A DNA stretch of 55,437 nt from Haloplasmataceae bacterium (GCA_029240795.1 JARDZP010000006.1:1-55437); one strand, 5' to 3'; shown: positions 36,953 to 50,284, counted from the stretch's first letter. Translations and numbers: made by a program. The notes: generated from the letters alone by a model not told the origin.

Positions 36953-37837
36953 TTACCAGCCACGTTCTGACATACGATCTTTTTGATCTATTTTGGAAAT
37001 ATCTATACCTTTCATTGCAACACCTAAATTTTTAGATAATTGAGCAATTCTAGCATAATCTTGATAGTATGTTGTAGCTTCGACGATAGCACGAGCAAAT
37101 TTTTCAGGGTTTTCAGATTTAAATATACCTGAACCAACAAACACACCATCAGCTCCAAGTTGCATCATTAGTGCAGCATCAGCAGGTGTAGCAACACCTC
37201 CAGCAGCAAAGTTAACAACAGGTAGTTTTCCAATTTTTTTAATTTCTAATAACAAGTGATATGGGGCGCCTAACTCTTTCGCAAAAGACATTAATTCGTC
37301 TTCACTCATATTAACTACTTTACGCACTTGTGCACTAACAATTCTCATATGACGAACAGCTTCAACTATATTCCCTGTCCCTGGTTCACCTTTTGTACGA
37401 ATCATAGAAGCACCTTCAGCTATACGACGAGTTGCTTCTCCTAAATCTTTAGCACCACAAACGAATGGAATAGTGTATTCTCTTTTATTAATATGGAACA
37501 TATCATCAGCTGGAGTTAATACTTCCGATTCATCTATATAGTCTACACCTAGAGCTTCTAAGCATCTAGCTTCTACAATATGCCCGATACGGCATTTAGC
37601 CATTACTGGTATAGAAACAGAATTCATTACTTGTTCAATAATAGTAGGGTCAGCCATACGGGCAACTCCACCATCTCTACGAATGTCAGAAGGTACTTTT
37701 TCTAGAGCCATTACAGCAACAGCGCCAGCTGCTTCAGCTATTTTAGCTTGTTCAGCATTAACGACATCCATGATGACTCCGCCTTTTTGCATTTCTGCCA
37801 TTCCACGTTTAACACGCTCAGTACCAATGTTAATCAT
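36953..37837 (-). CDS. pdxS: PdxS, pyridoxal 5'-phosphate synthase lyase subunit
   Basis: PdxS condenses ribose 5-phosphate, glyceraldehyde 3-phosphate and ammonia to make pyridoxal phosphate. The active-site lysines are in VMAKCRIGH (about residue 80) and [11 protein letters not shown] (about residue 148), and GVFVGSGIF binds phosphate. At 294 residues it is full length. It begins 16 bases after the gyrA stop codon with a GGAGGAG ribosome site, so it may be co-transcribed with gyrA. Its glutaminase partner pdxT is separated from it by the nrd genes and an intron. Confidence 0.97.
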   Translation of the reverse strand: MINIGTERVKRGMAEMQKGGVIMDVVNAEQAKIAEAAGAVAVMALEKVPSDIRRDGGVARMADPTIIEQVMNSVSIPVMAKCRIGHIVEARCLEALGVDYIDESEVLTPADDMFHINKREYTIPFVCGAKDLGEATRRIAEGASMIRTKGEPGTGNIVEAVRHMRIVSAQVRKVVNMSEDELMSFAKELGAPYHLLLEIKKIGKLPVVNFAAGGVATPADAALMMQLGADGVFVGSGIFKSENPEKFARAIVEATTYYQDYARIAQLSKNLGVAMKGIDISKIDQKDRMSERGW

Positions 37838-37853
37838 TTTTTACTCCTCCAAA

Positions 37854-40346
37854 TTATTCATTAATATTAATTTCTTGTACAATTTGTATTGGGTCATTAC
37901 TAATTTCTTCATCACTTGGAAGTATAGCACCACTAGCTACTAATTGATCATCTTTTAAGTTAATTAATTTAACTCCTTGAGCAGCCCTACCAGTTACAGA
38001 AACTTGAGTAAGAGGAAGTCTTATGATCATTCCTTTATTTGTTACTATTAACAAATCTTGTTTTTCTCTAGACACGGTTCTAACTGTTACTAGTTGACCA
38101 TTCTTTTCAGTAACATTTATTGTTTTAACACCTTTTCCACCACGATTAACTAATCGATACTCGGAAATAGATGTCAATTTACCATATCCTAATTCGCTTA
38201 TTGATAAAATATATTGATCTTCACCTTCAATAACATCCATTCCTACTACATTTTCATTTTTCTCAAGGTTTATACCTCTAACTCCAGTAGCAGTTCTTCC
38301 CATTGAACGAACGTTGTTTTCATTAAATCTTACAAGTTTTCCATTTGAAGAGCCAATAATTATTTCTCTATCACCATCAGTTAATCTAACAGCAAGCAAT
38401 TCATCATCATCATTAATATTTATTGCTCTAATACCATTAGTACGGATGTTAGCAAATAGCTGTAATTGAGTACGTTTAACTACACCTTTTATTGTCGTAA
38501 ATATTAAGAAATGATTTGGATCATATTCTTTTATAGCGATTATACTTCTTAACTTTTCACCATCTTCAAAGTTCAATAAGTTAATAATCGGCATTCCTTT
38601 AGCATTTCTACTATATTCAGGTATTGTAAATCCACGTAATTCATAAACTTTGCCTAAATTACTGAATACTAATATTTTATGGTGAGTTGTAGTATATATC
38701 ATATGTTCGACAAAATCATCTTCATAAGTAGGTACACCTTTTATACCCACTCCACCACGATTTTGTGATTTGTAAGTATCAACAGGTAATCGTTTAATAT
38801 ACCCACGGTTAGTAACGGAAATAATAATATCTTGTACCGGTATTAAATCCTCATCTTCTAAATCAAATTCTTCAGATTGAATTATTTCAGTACGACGTTT
38901 ATCATTATATTTATCTTTAACTTCTATTAATTCTGTTTTAACTATTTCTAGAACCTTTTCTTCATTAGCTAATATAGCTTTATATTCGGTAATTTGTACT
39001 AGTAATTCTTGATATTCAGTCTCAATTTTTTCGCGTTCAAGTCCTGTTAATCTTTTTAAACGCAAATCAACAATAGCTTTAGCTTGAATATCAGTAAGAA
39101 CAAATTCATTTATTAATCCAGAAACAGCTGAGTTTTCATCTGGAGATTGTCGTATAATTATAATTATTCGATCAATATTTTCAAGAGCTATACGGTAGCC
39201 CTCTAAAAGATGTGCCTTAGCTAGTGCTTTATCTAAATCATATTTAGTTCTTCTTACGATGACATCTTTTTGGTGATTTAAGTAATGCATCAATACTTGT
39301 TTCAAATTTAATACTTTTGGTTGATAATCAACTAAAGCTAACATATTTACACTAAAAGTAGTTTGTAATGATGTATATTTAAATAAATTATTTAATAATA
39401 CTTCAGGATTAACGTCACGTCGTAATTCAAGCACTATACGCATTCCATTACGATTTGATTCATCACGTAAATCTGTAATACCTTCAATTCTTTTCTCTTT
39501 AGCTAAATCTGCAATTTTTTCTATTAATCGAGATTTATTTACTTGATATGGAATTTCAGTAATAATTATTGAATTCTTTTTATTATTTTCGATAACTTCA
39601 TATTTAGCGCGGACTAAAATAGAACCACGACCAAATTCATAAGCTCTTCGAATTCCATTTTTTCCTAAGATAGTACCACCTGTAGGGAAATCAGGTCCTT
39701 TAATATATTCCATTAAATCAGCAACAGATAATTCAGGATCATGTGCGAGAGCTAAAACACCATCAATTACCTCACCTAAATTATGAGGTGGGATATTTGT
39801 AGCCATACCTACTGCGATACCAGTTGAACCATTCACTAAAAGATTAGGAAATCTCGCAGGTAATAGTTGTGGTTCTTGTTCTGAACCATCATAATTATCT
39901 TTAAATTCTATTGTATCTTTGTTAATATCACGTAATAACTCCATAGCAATTTTAGATAAACGAGCTTCTGTATAACGCATAGCAGCAGCTCCATCACCAT
40001 CTACAGAACCAAAGTTACCATGTCCTTCTACTAACATATAACGATAGTTAAAATCTTGAGCCATTCTTACCATCGCATCATAGATAGATGAATCTCCATG
40101 TGGATGGAATTTACCCATAACATCCCCTACAATACGGGCTGATTTTTTAAATGGTTTATCACTATGTGAACCTAGTTCATACATGCCAAATAAAATACGA
40201 CGATGAACAGGTTTTAATCCATCTCTTACGTCTGGCAATGCACGTTGGACAATAACACTCATTGAATAATTCAGGAATGAGGTTTTTACTTCCCGGCTTA
40301 TATTTATATCCTTAATGATTTCACCAGTCTGATTTTCTATACTCAT
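37854..40346 (-). CDS. gyrA: DNA gyrase subunit A
   Basis: GyrA is the DNA-breaking subunit of gyrase. The N-terminal part has [20 protein letters not shown] and the catalytic Tyr in [14 protein letters not shown] (about residue 124). The C-terminal half has repeated beta-pinwheel blades (for example [14 protein letters not shown]) that wrap DNA, and the GyrA box is QNRGGVG. I chose ATG 40346 after AAAGGAGT; an in-frame ATG 24 bases upstream has no ribosome site. It follows gyrB in the conserved origin cluster. Confidence 0.98.
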   Translation of the reverse strand: MSIENQTGEIIKDINISREVKTSFLNYSMSVIVQRALPDVRDGLKPVHRRILFGMYELGSHSDKPFKKSARIVGDVMGKFHPHGDSSIYDAMVRMAQDFNYRYMLVEGHGNFGSVDGDGAAAMRYTEARLSKIAMELLRDINKDTIEFKDNYDGSEQEPQLLPARFPNLLVNGSTGIAVGMATNIPPHNLGEVIDGVLALAHDPELSVADLMEYIKGPDFPTGGTILGKNGIRRAYEFGRGSILVRAKYEVIENNKKNSIIITEIPYQVNKSRLIEKIADLAKEKRIEGITDLRDESNRNGMRIVLELRRDVNPEVLLNNLFKYTSLQTTFSVNMLALVDYQPKVLNLKQVLMHYLNHQKDVIVRRTKYDLDKALAKAHLLEGYRIALENIDRIIIIIRQSPDENSAVSGLINEFVLTDIQAKAIVDLRLKRLTGLEREKIETEYQELLVQITEYKAILANEEKVLEIVKTELIEVKDKYNDKRRTEIIQSEEFDLEDEDLIPVQDIIISVTNRGYIKRLPVDTYKSQNRGGVGIKGVPTYEDDFVEHMIYTTTHHKILVFSNLGKVYELRGFTIPEYSRNAKGMPIINLLNFEDGEKLRSIIAIKEYDPNHFLIFTTIKGVVKRTQLQLFANIRTNGIRAININDDDELLAVRLTDGDREIIIGSSNGKLVRFNENNVRSMGRTATGVRGINLEKNENVVGMDVIEGEDQYILSISELGYGKLTSISEYRLVNRGGKGVKTINVTEKNGQLVTVRTVSREKQDLLIVTNKGMIIRLPLTQVSVTGRAAQGVKLINLKDDQLVASGAILPSDEEISNDPIQIVQEININE

Positions 40347-40372
40347 TGTAACACTCCTTTCATAATTCAATA

Positions 40373-43422
<3,050 letters not shown>

Positions 43423-43433
<11 letters not shown>

Positions 43434-43647
43434 TTATTGAAATTTCATATGTACCAAAATTATTTATTTCAATTAAATCACCATTATATAGTTTTTTTCC
43501 TCTACGATTTTCTAAAACTCCATTAACTTTTATTGGAATCTCATTTAAAAAATCTTTAACAACGCCACCAGATTCAACTATATTTTCAAATTTTAATAAT
43601 TGACCTAATGTTATGAACTCTGTGTGTATAAATACTTTTTTTAGCAT
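43423..43647 (-). CDS. yaaA: S4-domain protein YaaA/RlbA
   Basis: The 74-residue protein is a lone S4 RNA-binding domain (EFITLGQLLKFENIVESGG, then VNGVLENRRGKKLYNGDLIE). Bacillus YaaA occupies the same place between dnaN and recF and has been linked to ribosome assembly. It overlaps recF by 11 bases. The ribosome site AAGGGTGA precedes the ATG. Confidence 0.92.
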
Positions 43648-43740
43648 AAAATCACCCTTAAAAAATAGTTGTCTAACCTTATAAATTATATCACAAAATT
43701 ATGAAATTTAGTAGTGTTTTAATATAATTATTTAAAATAT

Positions 43741-43768
43741 AAAAAGGGAAAGTTTATTTCCCCTTTTA
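43741..43768 (-). terminator. Intrinsic terminator after dnaN
   Basis: AAAAGGGAAA pairs with TTTCCCCTTTT; the minus-strand copy ends in TTTTTAT. It separates dnaA-dnaN from the rlbA-recF-gyrB-gyrA unit, which then needs its own promoter in the next 90 bases. Confidence 0.75.
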
Positions 43769-43788
43769 ACCTATTATTAGTCAAAATA

Positions 43789-44916
43789 TTACTCAATTCT
43801 TACTGGTAAAATTAATTGTGTTACTGAATCATCGTCAGTTTTTATAATAAATGGTCTAACTTCGCCTGTAAATTTTACAAGTATGTTTTCTTGATTTAAC
43901 ACTCTTAAAGCATCTAATAAAAATTTTGAATTAAAACCAATTCTTATTAACGACCCTTCTTGTTTTTTTGGAACAATTTCTTCAACTACTTTTCCTATTT
44001 CAGGAGAATCTAAAGAAATGATTGTTTTATCCTCATAGATGTCAAATTTAATAATATTTGAAGCACCTTCTTTAGATAATAAACTTACACGATCGATTAC
44101 CTCTATCAATTCTAAACGGTTGAATTCTTGAATTAAACCAAAATCTTTTGGTATTAATCTTGATGTTTCTGGATAAGTTCCATCTAACAAGCGTGATTGA
44201 AATATAATATTATCAAGTTTAAATGAAATGATGTTGTTTGTTAAATGTATATCAACCAAACCATTAGAATTTGTTATAATTTTTTCAAATTCAATTAAAC
44301 TTTTTCCAGGAATTACAATATTTATATTTGGTAATTCATAATCTAGGTTTAACACTTTTTGAGATAATCTATAACTATCTGTCGAAATACAATACATTGT
44401 GTTATTAACAATTTTTAAATTGACACCAGTTAGTATTGGTCTACTTTCGTTTGTTGAAATTGAAATAACTGTTTGTCTTATTAATTCTACAAGTTTATTC
44501 ACTTCAATCTTAATTGGACTATTTGAACTAATAAGATTTATATTTGGATACTCACGAACATCTAAACAATTTAATGTATAATCAGAGTTTTTAAAGTTAA
44601 TTTTTATAAACTTATCTTCATACAATGCTATTTCAACAAATTCCTCATTAACTTTTCTTAATACATCTTGTAATAACCTTCCGGGAATTGCTGCATTTCC
44701 TATTTCTTCAATATATAGAATTTGTTTATCATTTATAAAAGTCGGAACAAATTGTTTTATGGTGATATTAGAATCACTAGCTGTTAAATAAATTCCTTCA
44801 TTTACTAAATCAAGTTTTATTGATTTTAATATAGGCATTGGTGTTTTTGTTGATAAAGCTCTGATTACATTGTTTATAGCATCTGAAAATATCATGTTTT
44901 GGATTTTAAATTTCAT
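43789..44916 (-). CDS. dnaN: DNA polymerase III sliding clamp (beta subunit)
   Basis: The protein starts MKFKIQNMIFSDAINNVIRA and has the three-domain clamp fold, with FNSKFLLDALRVL and the C-terminal FIIKTDDDSVTQLILPVRIE matching the conserved end of the family (usual Met-Pro-Met-Arg is here Leu-Pro-Val-Arg). At 375 residues it is full length. A GGAGG site precedes the ATG. It tethers the replicative polymerase to DNA and follows dnaA as in most Bacillota. Confidence 0.97.
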   Translation of the reverse strand: MKFKIQNMIFSDAINNVIRALSTKTPMPILKSIKLDLVNEGIYLTASDSNITIKQFVPTFINDKQILYIEEIGNAAIPGRLLQDVLRKVNEEFVEIALYEDKFIKINFKNSDYTLNCLDVREYPNINLISSNSPIKIEVNKLVELIRQTVISISTNESRPILTGVNLKIVNNTMYCISTDSYRLSQKVLNLDYELPNINIVIPGKSLIEFEKIITNSNGLVDIHLTNNIISFKLDNIIFQSRLLDGTYPETSRLIPKDFGLIQEFNRLELIEVIDRVSLLSKEGASNIIKFDIYEDKTIISLDSPEIGKVVEEIVPKKQEGSLIRIGFNSKFLLDALRVLNQENILVKFTGEVRPFIIKTDDDSVTQLILPVRIE

Positions 44917-44924
44917 TAAATTCT

Positions 44925-45080
44925 ACCTCCAATATTTTATTATTTATTATTTTTAATATATTATTATTATTATTAGCTTTGTGGAAAAGTGGAAAAGTGC
45001 CAAATCATGTATTATATTATCACAATTTGTCAAATCCTGCTTGTTGAATAATAGTGGATATCTTTTTAGTTATCAACACT
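44925..45080. other. Second part of the origin: dnaA-dnaN spacer with DnaA-box-like sites
   Basis: The 166-base spacer holds, on the minus strand, TTTTCCACA and TTTTCCACT (around 44980-44997), TATCCACTA (about 45055) and, on the plus strand, TTATCAACA (about 45070), each one or two mismatches from TTATCCACA, beside a (TTA/ATT)n run at 44938-44972. In Bacillus the DNA-unwinding element lies in this spacer. Confidence 0.6.
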
Positions 45081-45082
45081 TG

Positions 45083-46423
45083 TTATTTTAATTTACTTAA
45101 TAATTTTTTTATATCTTCATCCACTTGATTATTAATTATTCTTAAATTATCTATTTTTTGAATTGAATGCATTACAGTTGTGTGATCTTTACCACCAAAA
45201 TCAGAACCAATTTTAGGATAAGACGAACCTAATAAATCTCTTGTTAAATACATTGCAATCTGTCTTGGTAAAACAAAGTTAGCCTTACGAGAATTTGATA
45301 AAAGATTTTCTAAAGTAATATTATAATAAGAACTTACAGTTTTTTGGATATGAGTAACATTTGTGTTACTTAATCTTTTAATTTCTGGAATAACATCTTT
45401 CAAAGCTTCCTTTGTTAATTCAACCGTAATTTCTTTATTCATCATAGTTGAATAAAATAGTACACGTTTTATAGCTCCTTCAAGTATCCTTATATTACTT
45501 GTAAAATTACATGCTATATATTCAAGGACTTCAATTGATATTTCTTCTGAGCCAATTTTTTCTGAAGCCAATTTTTTACGTAGTATATCAATTCTCGTAT
45601 TTACATCTGGCTCTTTAATATCTACCTGAGCACCCCATTCAAATCGAGATGTTAAACGATCCATAATATCTTTTAATTCAAATGCAGGTCGATCACTAGT
45701 TACAACAATTTGTTTATTTTCATTATGCATTTTCTCAAATATCTTAAAGAATTCTAATTGTGATTGTTCCTTTTTAGATAAAAATTGAATATCATCAATT
45801 AATAGCACATCAATATCATTATATTTTTGATTAAAATCATCTTCATTTTTAAGTTTTTTAACAAAGTCTTCGATAAAAATCTCTGTTTTAACATAAAGAA
45901 TTTTTTTCTTAGGGTCGTTATCTAAAATAAAATTTCCGATTGCTTGCATCAAATGTGTTTTTCCTAAACCTACTCCACCGAATATATAAAGTGGGTTTGC
46001 TACTTTTCCTGGTTGATTGGCTACTTGTAATGCTACTAGATTGGCAAATCGGTTATTGGTACCAACGACATAATTCTCAAAAGTATAAATTGCTTTAAGA
46101 TTATGACGATACAAGTTGTTAATATTAGGATCAATACCATTAATAGGTACTGTTGTATCGTTAGCTATAAAATCTTCAGTTATAATTTTTACATCTAGGT
46201 TTTCTCCCGAAATTTCATTTAATGCTCTAACTACTTGCCTAATATGAAAACTTTCAATCCTAGATTTATGAAATTGAGAAGGAGCAACTACATAAATTAA
46301 GTTTTTTTGGAATTTATATACTTTATTAACAGGTTTGAATATTTCTTCAAATTCATTCTTATCAAATTCAAGTGATAACTTATTTAAAGTTTTATTCCAT
46401 AATTCTTGATATTGCTCATACAT
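45083..46423 (-). CDS. dnaA: DnaA, chromosomal replication initiator
   Basis: DnaA binds DnaA boxes and melts the origin. Domain I starts YEQYQELWNKTLNKL. The AAA+ domain has Walker A GGVGLGKTHLMQA (about residue 152) and Walker B VLLIDDIQFL. The C-terminal helix-turn-helix has the DnaA signature FGGKDHTTVMHSIQKI. At 446 residues it is normal. It begins with an AAGGAGG site and has a 360-base leader full of DnaA-box-like sites, so it is probably autoregulated. Confidence 0.98.
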   Translation of the reverse strand: MYEQYQELWNKTLNKLSLEFDKNEFEEIFKPVNKVYKFQKNLIYVVAPSQFHKSRIESFHIRQVVRALNEISGENLDVKIITEDFIANDTTVPINGIDPNINNLYRHNLKAIYTFENYVVGTNNRFANLVALQVANQPGKVANPLYIFGGVGLGKTHLMQAIGNFILDNDPKKKILYVKTEIFIEDFVKKLKNEDDFNQKYNDIDVLLIDDIQFLSKKEQSQLEFFKIFEKMHNENKQIVVTSDRPAFELKDIMDRLTSRFEWGAQVDIKEPDVNTRIDILRKKLASEKIGSEEISIEVLEYIACNFTSNIRILEGAIKRVLFYSTMMNKEITVELTKEALKDVIPEIKRLSNTNVTHIQKTVSSYYNITLENLLSNSRKANFVLPRQIAMYLTRDLLGSSYPKIGSDFGGKDHTTVMHSIQKIDNLRIINNQVDEDIKKLLSKLK

Positions 46424-46439
46424 TTTGATTACCTCCTTC

Positions 46440-46722
46440 TTTTTTTAAAATAGCATATCTTGATTTTACTATTTTTTTGGGAAAAAATAAATACTAATGT
46501 AGTTAAAATAATTTTTTTTCCACAAATTGTGTAAAAAAAAGATTTAAAAGATTTAAAAAAAATGTATTAACAATGAAATGTTAATAAAAAATAAATATAT
46601 ATGTTATTAAAATATATTTATTAACATATCCACAGTATATGTTAAAAACAGCCTGTTAATATGTTAAATCTTGTTGAAAAATGTTGTTAATAAAAAAATA
46701 TCATTTATAAGTAAAAATTAAG
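46440..46722. other. Origin of replication region upstream of dnaA
   Basis: The gap between dnaA and the rpmH promoter is about 85% AT. It contains TTTTCCACA (46516-46524), TTATTAACA (46618-46626) abutting TATCCACA (46627-46634), and several TGTTAATAA-like copies (46579, 46654, 46685) plus near matches (TGTTATTAA 46602, TGTTAAAAA 46640, TGTTGAAAA 46672). TTATTAACA is a DnaA-box variant of AT-rich genomes. Together with the dnaA-dnaN spacer it makes a bipartite oriC like that of Bacillus. Confidence 0.8.
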
Positions 46723-46723
46723 G

Positions 46724-46752
46724 TTGACATTTAATTGAATATTAAGTATAAT
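46724..46752 (+). promoter_or_regulatory. Consensus sigma-A promoter of rpmH
   Basis: TTGACA (46724-46729), a 17-base spacer and TATAAT (46747-46752) match the vegetative consensus perfectly. The GGAGGTG ribosome site and rpmH start follow 37 bases later. Confidence 0.92.
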
Positions 46753-46788
46753 TTATTAGCATATGTTCTATATTCGGAGGTGTAATGC

Positions 46789-46923
46789 ATGAAAAGAACT
46801 TATCAACCTAATAAACGTAAACGCGCTAAAACACATGGTTTCCGTGCAAGAATGGCAACACATGCTGGACGCTTAGTTTTATCTCGTCGTCGTCAAAAAG
46901 GAAGAAAACAATTAACAGTTTAA
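46789..46923 (+). CDS. rpmH: Ribosomal protein L34
   Basis: This 44-residue, highly basic protein reads [20 protein letters not shown], then [19 protein letters not shown], the complete L34 sequence. It is a small structural protein of the large ribosomal subunit. The ATG is at 46789; another ATG four bases upstream is in the wrong frame. The perfect promoter upstream suits a highly expressed ribosomal gene. It begins the rpmH-rnpA-yidC-jag cluster. Confidence 0.97.
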   Translation: MKRTYQPNKRKRAKTHGFRARMATHAGRLVLSRRRQKGRKQLTV

Positions 46924-46954
46924 AGACCACTGAGACTAGTACAGTGGTCTTTTT
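46922..46954 (+). terminator. Attenuating terminator between rpmH and rnpA
   Basis: GACCACTG (46925-46932) pairs with CAGTGGTC (46942-46949), followed by TTTTT. It overlaps the rpmH stop codon and should reduce read-through so that more L34 than RnpA is made. Confidence 0.8.
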
Positions 46955-46985
46955 GGTAATCATCGAAAAGAGTTGGTGATTAATA

Positions 46986-47342
46986 GTGAAAAAAAAGTAT
47001 ATAATTAAAAAGAATTATCATATAAACTCAATAATTAATGAAAAAAGATCAATTGCTAATAAATATTTTATTGTTTATAAAAAACAAAATAATATTGAAC
47101 ACTTCCGCTTTGTGGTATCAATTGGAAAAAAATATGGAATAGCTGTTAAAAGAAACAAAATAAAAAGACAAATTAAATCTATAATTTATCAAAAAAATAA
47201 TGAAATTATTACAAATTATGATATATTAATAATAGTTAGACCGACAGCTAGTGAATTAAGTTTTCAGGAAATAGAGATACAACTAGTTGATGCATTTAAA
47301 AGAGCAAAAATAATTAAAAGCGAGGTTATAAAAAATGTTTAA
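46986..47342 (+). CDS. rnpA: Ribonuclease P protein component
   Basis: RnpA is the protein cofactor of RNase P, which trims tRNA 5' ends. The basic RNA-binding motif AVKRNKIKRQIKSII (about residues 56-70) is intact, and the N-terminus KKKYIIKKNYHINSII is typical. It starts with GTG after GGTGATTAATA. The 118 residues are normal. It overlaps yidC by eight bases. The RNA subunit gene (rnpB) is not in the window. Confidence 0.93.
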   Translation: MKKKYIIKKNYHINSIINEKRSIANKYFIVYKKQNNIEHFRFVVSIGKKYGIAVKRNKIKRQIKSIIYQKNNEIITNYDILIIVRPTASELSFQEIEIQLVDAFKRAKIIKSEVIKNV

Positions 47343-48132
47343 AAAATATAGAAAACTATCATTTATGATTATTTCTATTTTCACTTTATTTGTACTCACT
47401 GGTTGTGGAAACGGTGAAAGTGCTAAAAATATGGCAGAAGTAAAATTAGGTAACGGTGTATGGGATAAGTTTTTTGTAAAACCTATTGCGTGGTTGTTAG
47501 ATTTTCTTACCGATAAAACTGGATCCTTTGCGGTCGGTATTATTTTAATTACAATTTTAGTAAGAACACTTTTAATTCGTGTTTATACAAAGAGTAATGA
47601 TCAATCTCAAAAAATGCAACTATTACAACCTGAGGTAAAAAAAATACAAGCTAAATATGCTGGTAAAACAGATCAAGAATCGAATCAAAAACAACAATTA
47701 GAAATGATGCAACTTTATAAAAATAATAACGTAAATATTTTATCTGGTTGTTTAATGCCTTTAATTCAAATGCCTGTTTTTATGGCAATGTATTATGCGG
47801 TAGTAAGAACACCTATCACATTTGGATTTTATGGAGATGAAAGTAAACTTTCATTCTTATGGTTAAATCTAGGCAATCCAGACAAATATTATATATTACC
47901 AATCCTAGTAGCATTAACTGCTTTATTACTTCAATACATTTCAATGTATGGATTAAGTCCAGAAGCTAAAAATAATCCAACTATGAAGATTATGACTTGG
48001 ATGATGCCAGCTATGATGTTAATGTTCTCATTTACTCAAGCATCAGCATTATCATTATACTGGATAGTAGGTAATATTTATTCAACGCTACAAACTATCA
48101 TAGTAAAAAAACCATTTAAAAAGAAATTATAG
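47335..48132 (+). CDS. yidC: YidC/OxaA (SpoIIIJ-type) membrane protein insertase
   Basis: The signal sequence ends in LFVLTGCGN, a lipobox, so the protein is a lipoprotein like SpoIIIJ of Bacillus. It has about five membrane helices, with the conserved SGCLMPLIQMPVFMAMYYAV segment and the positively charged start RTLLIRVYTKSNDQSQKMQ typical of the hydrophilic groove. It inserts membrane proteins with or without SecYEG. At 265 residues it is normal. It overlaps rnpA and is followed by jag. Confidence 0.95.
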   Translation: MFKKYRKLSFMIISIFTLFVLTGCGNGESAKNMAEVKLGNGVWDKFFVKPIAWLLDFLTDKTGSFAVGIILITILVRTLLIRVYTKSNDQSQKMQLLQPEVKKIQAKYAGKTDQESNQKQQLEMMQLYKNNNVNILSGCLMPLIQMPVFMAMYYAVVRTPITFGFYGDESKLSFLWLNLGNPDKYYILPILVALTALLLQYISMYGLSPEAKNNPTMKIMTWMMPAMMLMFSFTQASALSLYWIVGNIYSTLQTIIVKKPFKKKL

Positions 48133-48152
48133 TTTAGAAAGAGGGTTCTAGA

Positions 48153-48764
48153 ATGAGAAAAACTGTAGTCGAAGGCAAAAATATTGAAGAAGTAAAATTA
48201 AAGGCTGTTGAACTATTTAAAGAACCTATCGATAAATTATCTTTCAATATAATTAATGAAAAAAAAGGTTTTTTAGGTTTTGGTTCACTTGCAACTGTAG
48301 AAGTAACATTAAATGTAAATCCATCTGAAGAAGGATTAAAATTTTTAAATAATGTTATTTCTGAAATGGGAATAGAAGCCAAAATAGAGATGGTAAATGG
48401 TGACGGTGAAGTAAAATATAATATATCTAGTGATAATAATCCATTGTTAATAGGTAGAGAAGGAAGCACGATAGAAGCTCTGCAATATTTAACTAGACAA
48501 GTTATTAGTAAGTATACAGATGAAAAAATAATTTGTACTGTCGACGTTGGTGGATATAAAGAAAAACGTAAAATGCAACTTGAAATATTAGCAACAAAAG
48601 TAGCTAAAGAAGTAGCAAGAACAAAAATTGAAGTTAGATTAGATCCAATGACTTCTTATGAAAGACGTATTATCCACTCTAAATTATCTGAATGGCGCGA
48701 TGTTTTTACAGAATCAGTAGGTAATGAACCATATCGCTGTTTAGTAATTAAACCGAAAAGGTAA
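48153..48764 (+). CDS. jag: Jag/KhpB RNA-binding protein
   Basis: The protein has an N-terminal Jag domain (RKTVVEGKNIEEVKLKAVEL, with the KKGFLGFG motif), a KH domain (LLIGREGSTIEALQYLTRQV) and a C-terminal R3H domain (RLDPMTSYERRIIHSKLSE). At 203 residues it is full length. KhpB proteins bind RNA and influence cell elongation and division. It follows yidC in the conserved origin cluster. Confidence 0.95.
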   Translation: MRKTVVEGKNIEEVKLKAVELFKEPIDKLSFNIINEKKGFLGFGSLATVEVTLNVNPSEEGLKFLNNVISEMGIEAKIEMVNGDGEVKYNISSDNNPLLIGREGSTIEALQYLTRQVISKYTDEKIICTVDVGGYKEKRKMQLEILATKVAKEVARTKIEVRLDPMTSYERRIIHSKLSEWRDVFTESVGNEPYRCLVIKPKR

Positions 48765-48770
48765 CAATAT

Positions 48771-48798
48771 ACTGCATCTCATAAGATGCAGTTTTTTT
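48771..48798 (+). terminator. Intrinsic terminator after jag
   Basis: ACTGCATCT (48771-48779) pairs with AGATGCAGT (48784-48792), followed by seven Ts. It ends the rpmH-rnpA-yidC-jag unit. Confidence 0.88.
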
Positions 48799-48847
48799 AT
48801 TAAATTAATAAATATTTGATATACTATAATTGAATGTAGGTGATAAA

Positions 48848-50206
48848 ATGTTTAATGATACAATTGTGGCGATTTCAACTGCTCTAGGTGAAGGAGCTAT
48901 TTCTATTATTAGATTAAGTGGAAATGATTCTATAGAAATAGTAAGCAAATTATTTAAGGGTAAAAATTTAATTGAAGTTAATTCGCATACAATAAATTAC
49001 GGTCATATTATAAACCCTGAAGAAAATTCAATAGTTGATGAAGTACTAGTTTCAGTGATGAGAGCTCCAAAAACATTTACAGCTGAAGATGTGGTAGAAA
49101 TAAATTGTCATGGTGGTATATTTGTCACTAACAAAATATTAGAAATTCTATTAACGCATGGAGCACGTCTAGCTGAACCGGGTGAATTTACTAAGAGAGC
49201 ATTTTTAAATGGAAGAATAGACTTAACACAAGCAGAATCAGTAATGGACTTAATTAATGCCAAAACAGAAGAATCCTTAAATGTAGCTTTAAATGGATTA
49301 GATGGAAAAGTTTCGCAATTAATTAAAAATTTACGAGAAGAAGTATTGTTTGTCGTCGCAAATATAGAAGTCAATATTGATTACCCCGAATATGATGATG
49401 CGATTAAAATGTCTAATGAAATTTTAAAACCAAAAATATTTGAAGTAATATCAAAAATTGAAAAAATCTTAGAATATGCCAAAACAGGAAAGATTTTAAG
49501 AGAGGGAATAAAGATCGCTATTATTGGTAGACCTAATGTAGGAAAATCAAGTTTACTTAACATATTAATGCGTGAAGAAAGAGCAATTGTTACTGAAATT
49601 GCTGGAACTACCAGAGATATAATTGAAGGATATATCAATATTGGAGGAATACCACTAAAAATAGTTGATACAGCTGGAATAAGAGAAACAAATGATATTA
49701 TTGAAGCTATTGGTGTAAAACGTTCAATAAAGGCACTAGAAGAAGCAGAATTGGTATTACTTGTTTTAAATAACAATGAAAAACTTACTGAAAGCGATAA
49801 AAACTTATTAAAAATATCCGAAAGTAAACAAAGAATTATCATCATAAATAAATCTGATTTAGAAACTAAAATTGAAAAAGAATTGTTAAAGAATTATATA
49901 GAGACAACAATGCTAGACGATAAAAGTGTTGATGTAATTGAAAAAAAGATAAAAGACATTTATAACCTAGGAGATATAAAAACCAAAGATCAAGCCTATA
50001 TTTCTAATAGTCGCCATATCGCAAAACTCAAGTTAGCAAAAAGATCATTAGAAGACGCAATCGAGTCCATTGAATTAGAAGTCCCTATTGATATGGTTGA
50101 AATTGATGTTAAAGATGCATGGATGACTTTAGGTGAAATATTAGGTGAAGAAGTTGGCGATGCCTTATTAAATGAATTATTTAGTAAGTTTTGTTTGGGA
50201 AAATAA
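48848..50206 (+). CDS. mnmE: MnmE, tRNA wobble-uridine modification GTPase
   Basis: With MnmG, MnmE modifies U34 of several tRNAs. The N-terminal folate-binding domain (FNDTIVAISTALGEGAISII) is followed by an embedded G domain with GRPNVGKSSLLN (about residue 226), DTAGIRET and NKSDL, and the C-terminal Cys motif FCLGK, the family's CxGK. I chose ATG 48848 after TAGGTGATAAA; an upstream in-frame start has no ribosome site. In Bacillus mnmG and rsmG follow, but here an asparagine operon does. Confidence 0.96.
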   Translation: MFNDTIVAISTALGEGAISIIRLSGNDSIEIVSKLFKGKNLIEVNSHTINYGHIINPEENSIVDEVLVSVMRAPKTFTAEDVVEINCHGGIFVTNKILEILLTHGARLAEPGEFTKRAFLNGRIDLTQAESVMDLINAKTEESLNVALNGLDGKVSQLIKNLREEVLFVVANIEVNIDYPEYDDAIKMSNEILKPKIFEVISKIEKILEYAKTGKILREGIKIAIIGRPNVGKSSLLNILMREERAIVTEIAGTTRDIIEGYINIGGIPLKIVDTAGIRETNDIIEAIGVKRSIKALEEAELVLLVLNNNEKLTESDKNLLKISESKQRIIIINKSDLETKIEKELLKNYIETTMLDDKSVDVIEKKIKDIYNLGDIKTKDQAYISNSRHIAKLKLAKRSLEDAIESIELEVPIDMVEIDVKDAWMTLGEILGEEVGDALLNELFSKFCLGK

Positions 50207-50284
50207 TAATTTACTAATATTTGGATATAATATATATTAATGATAATTAGAAATATCATTGACTTTTTAAGCCAAATATTGTAT

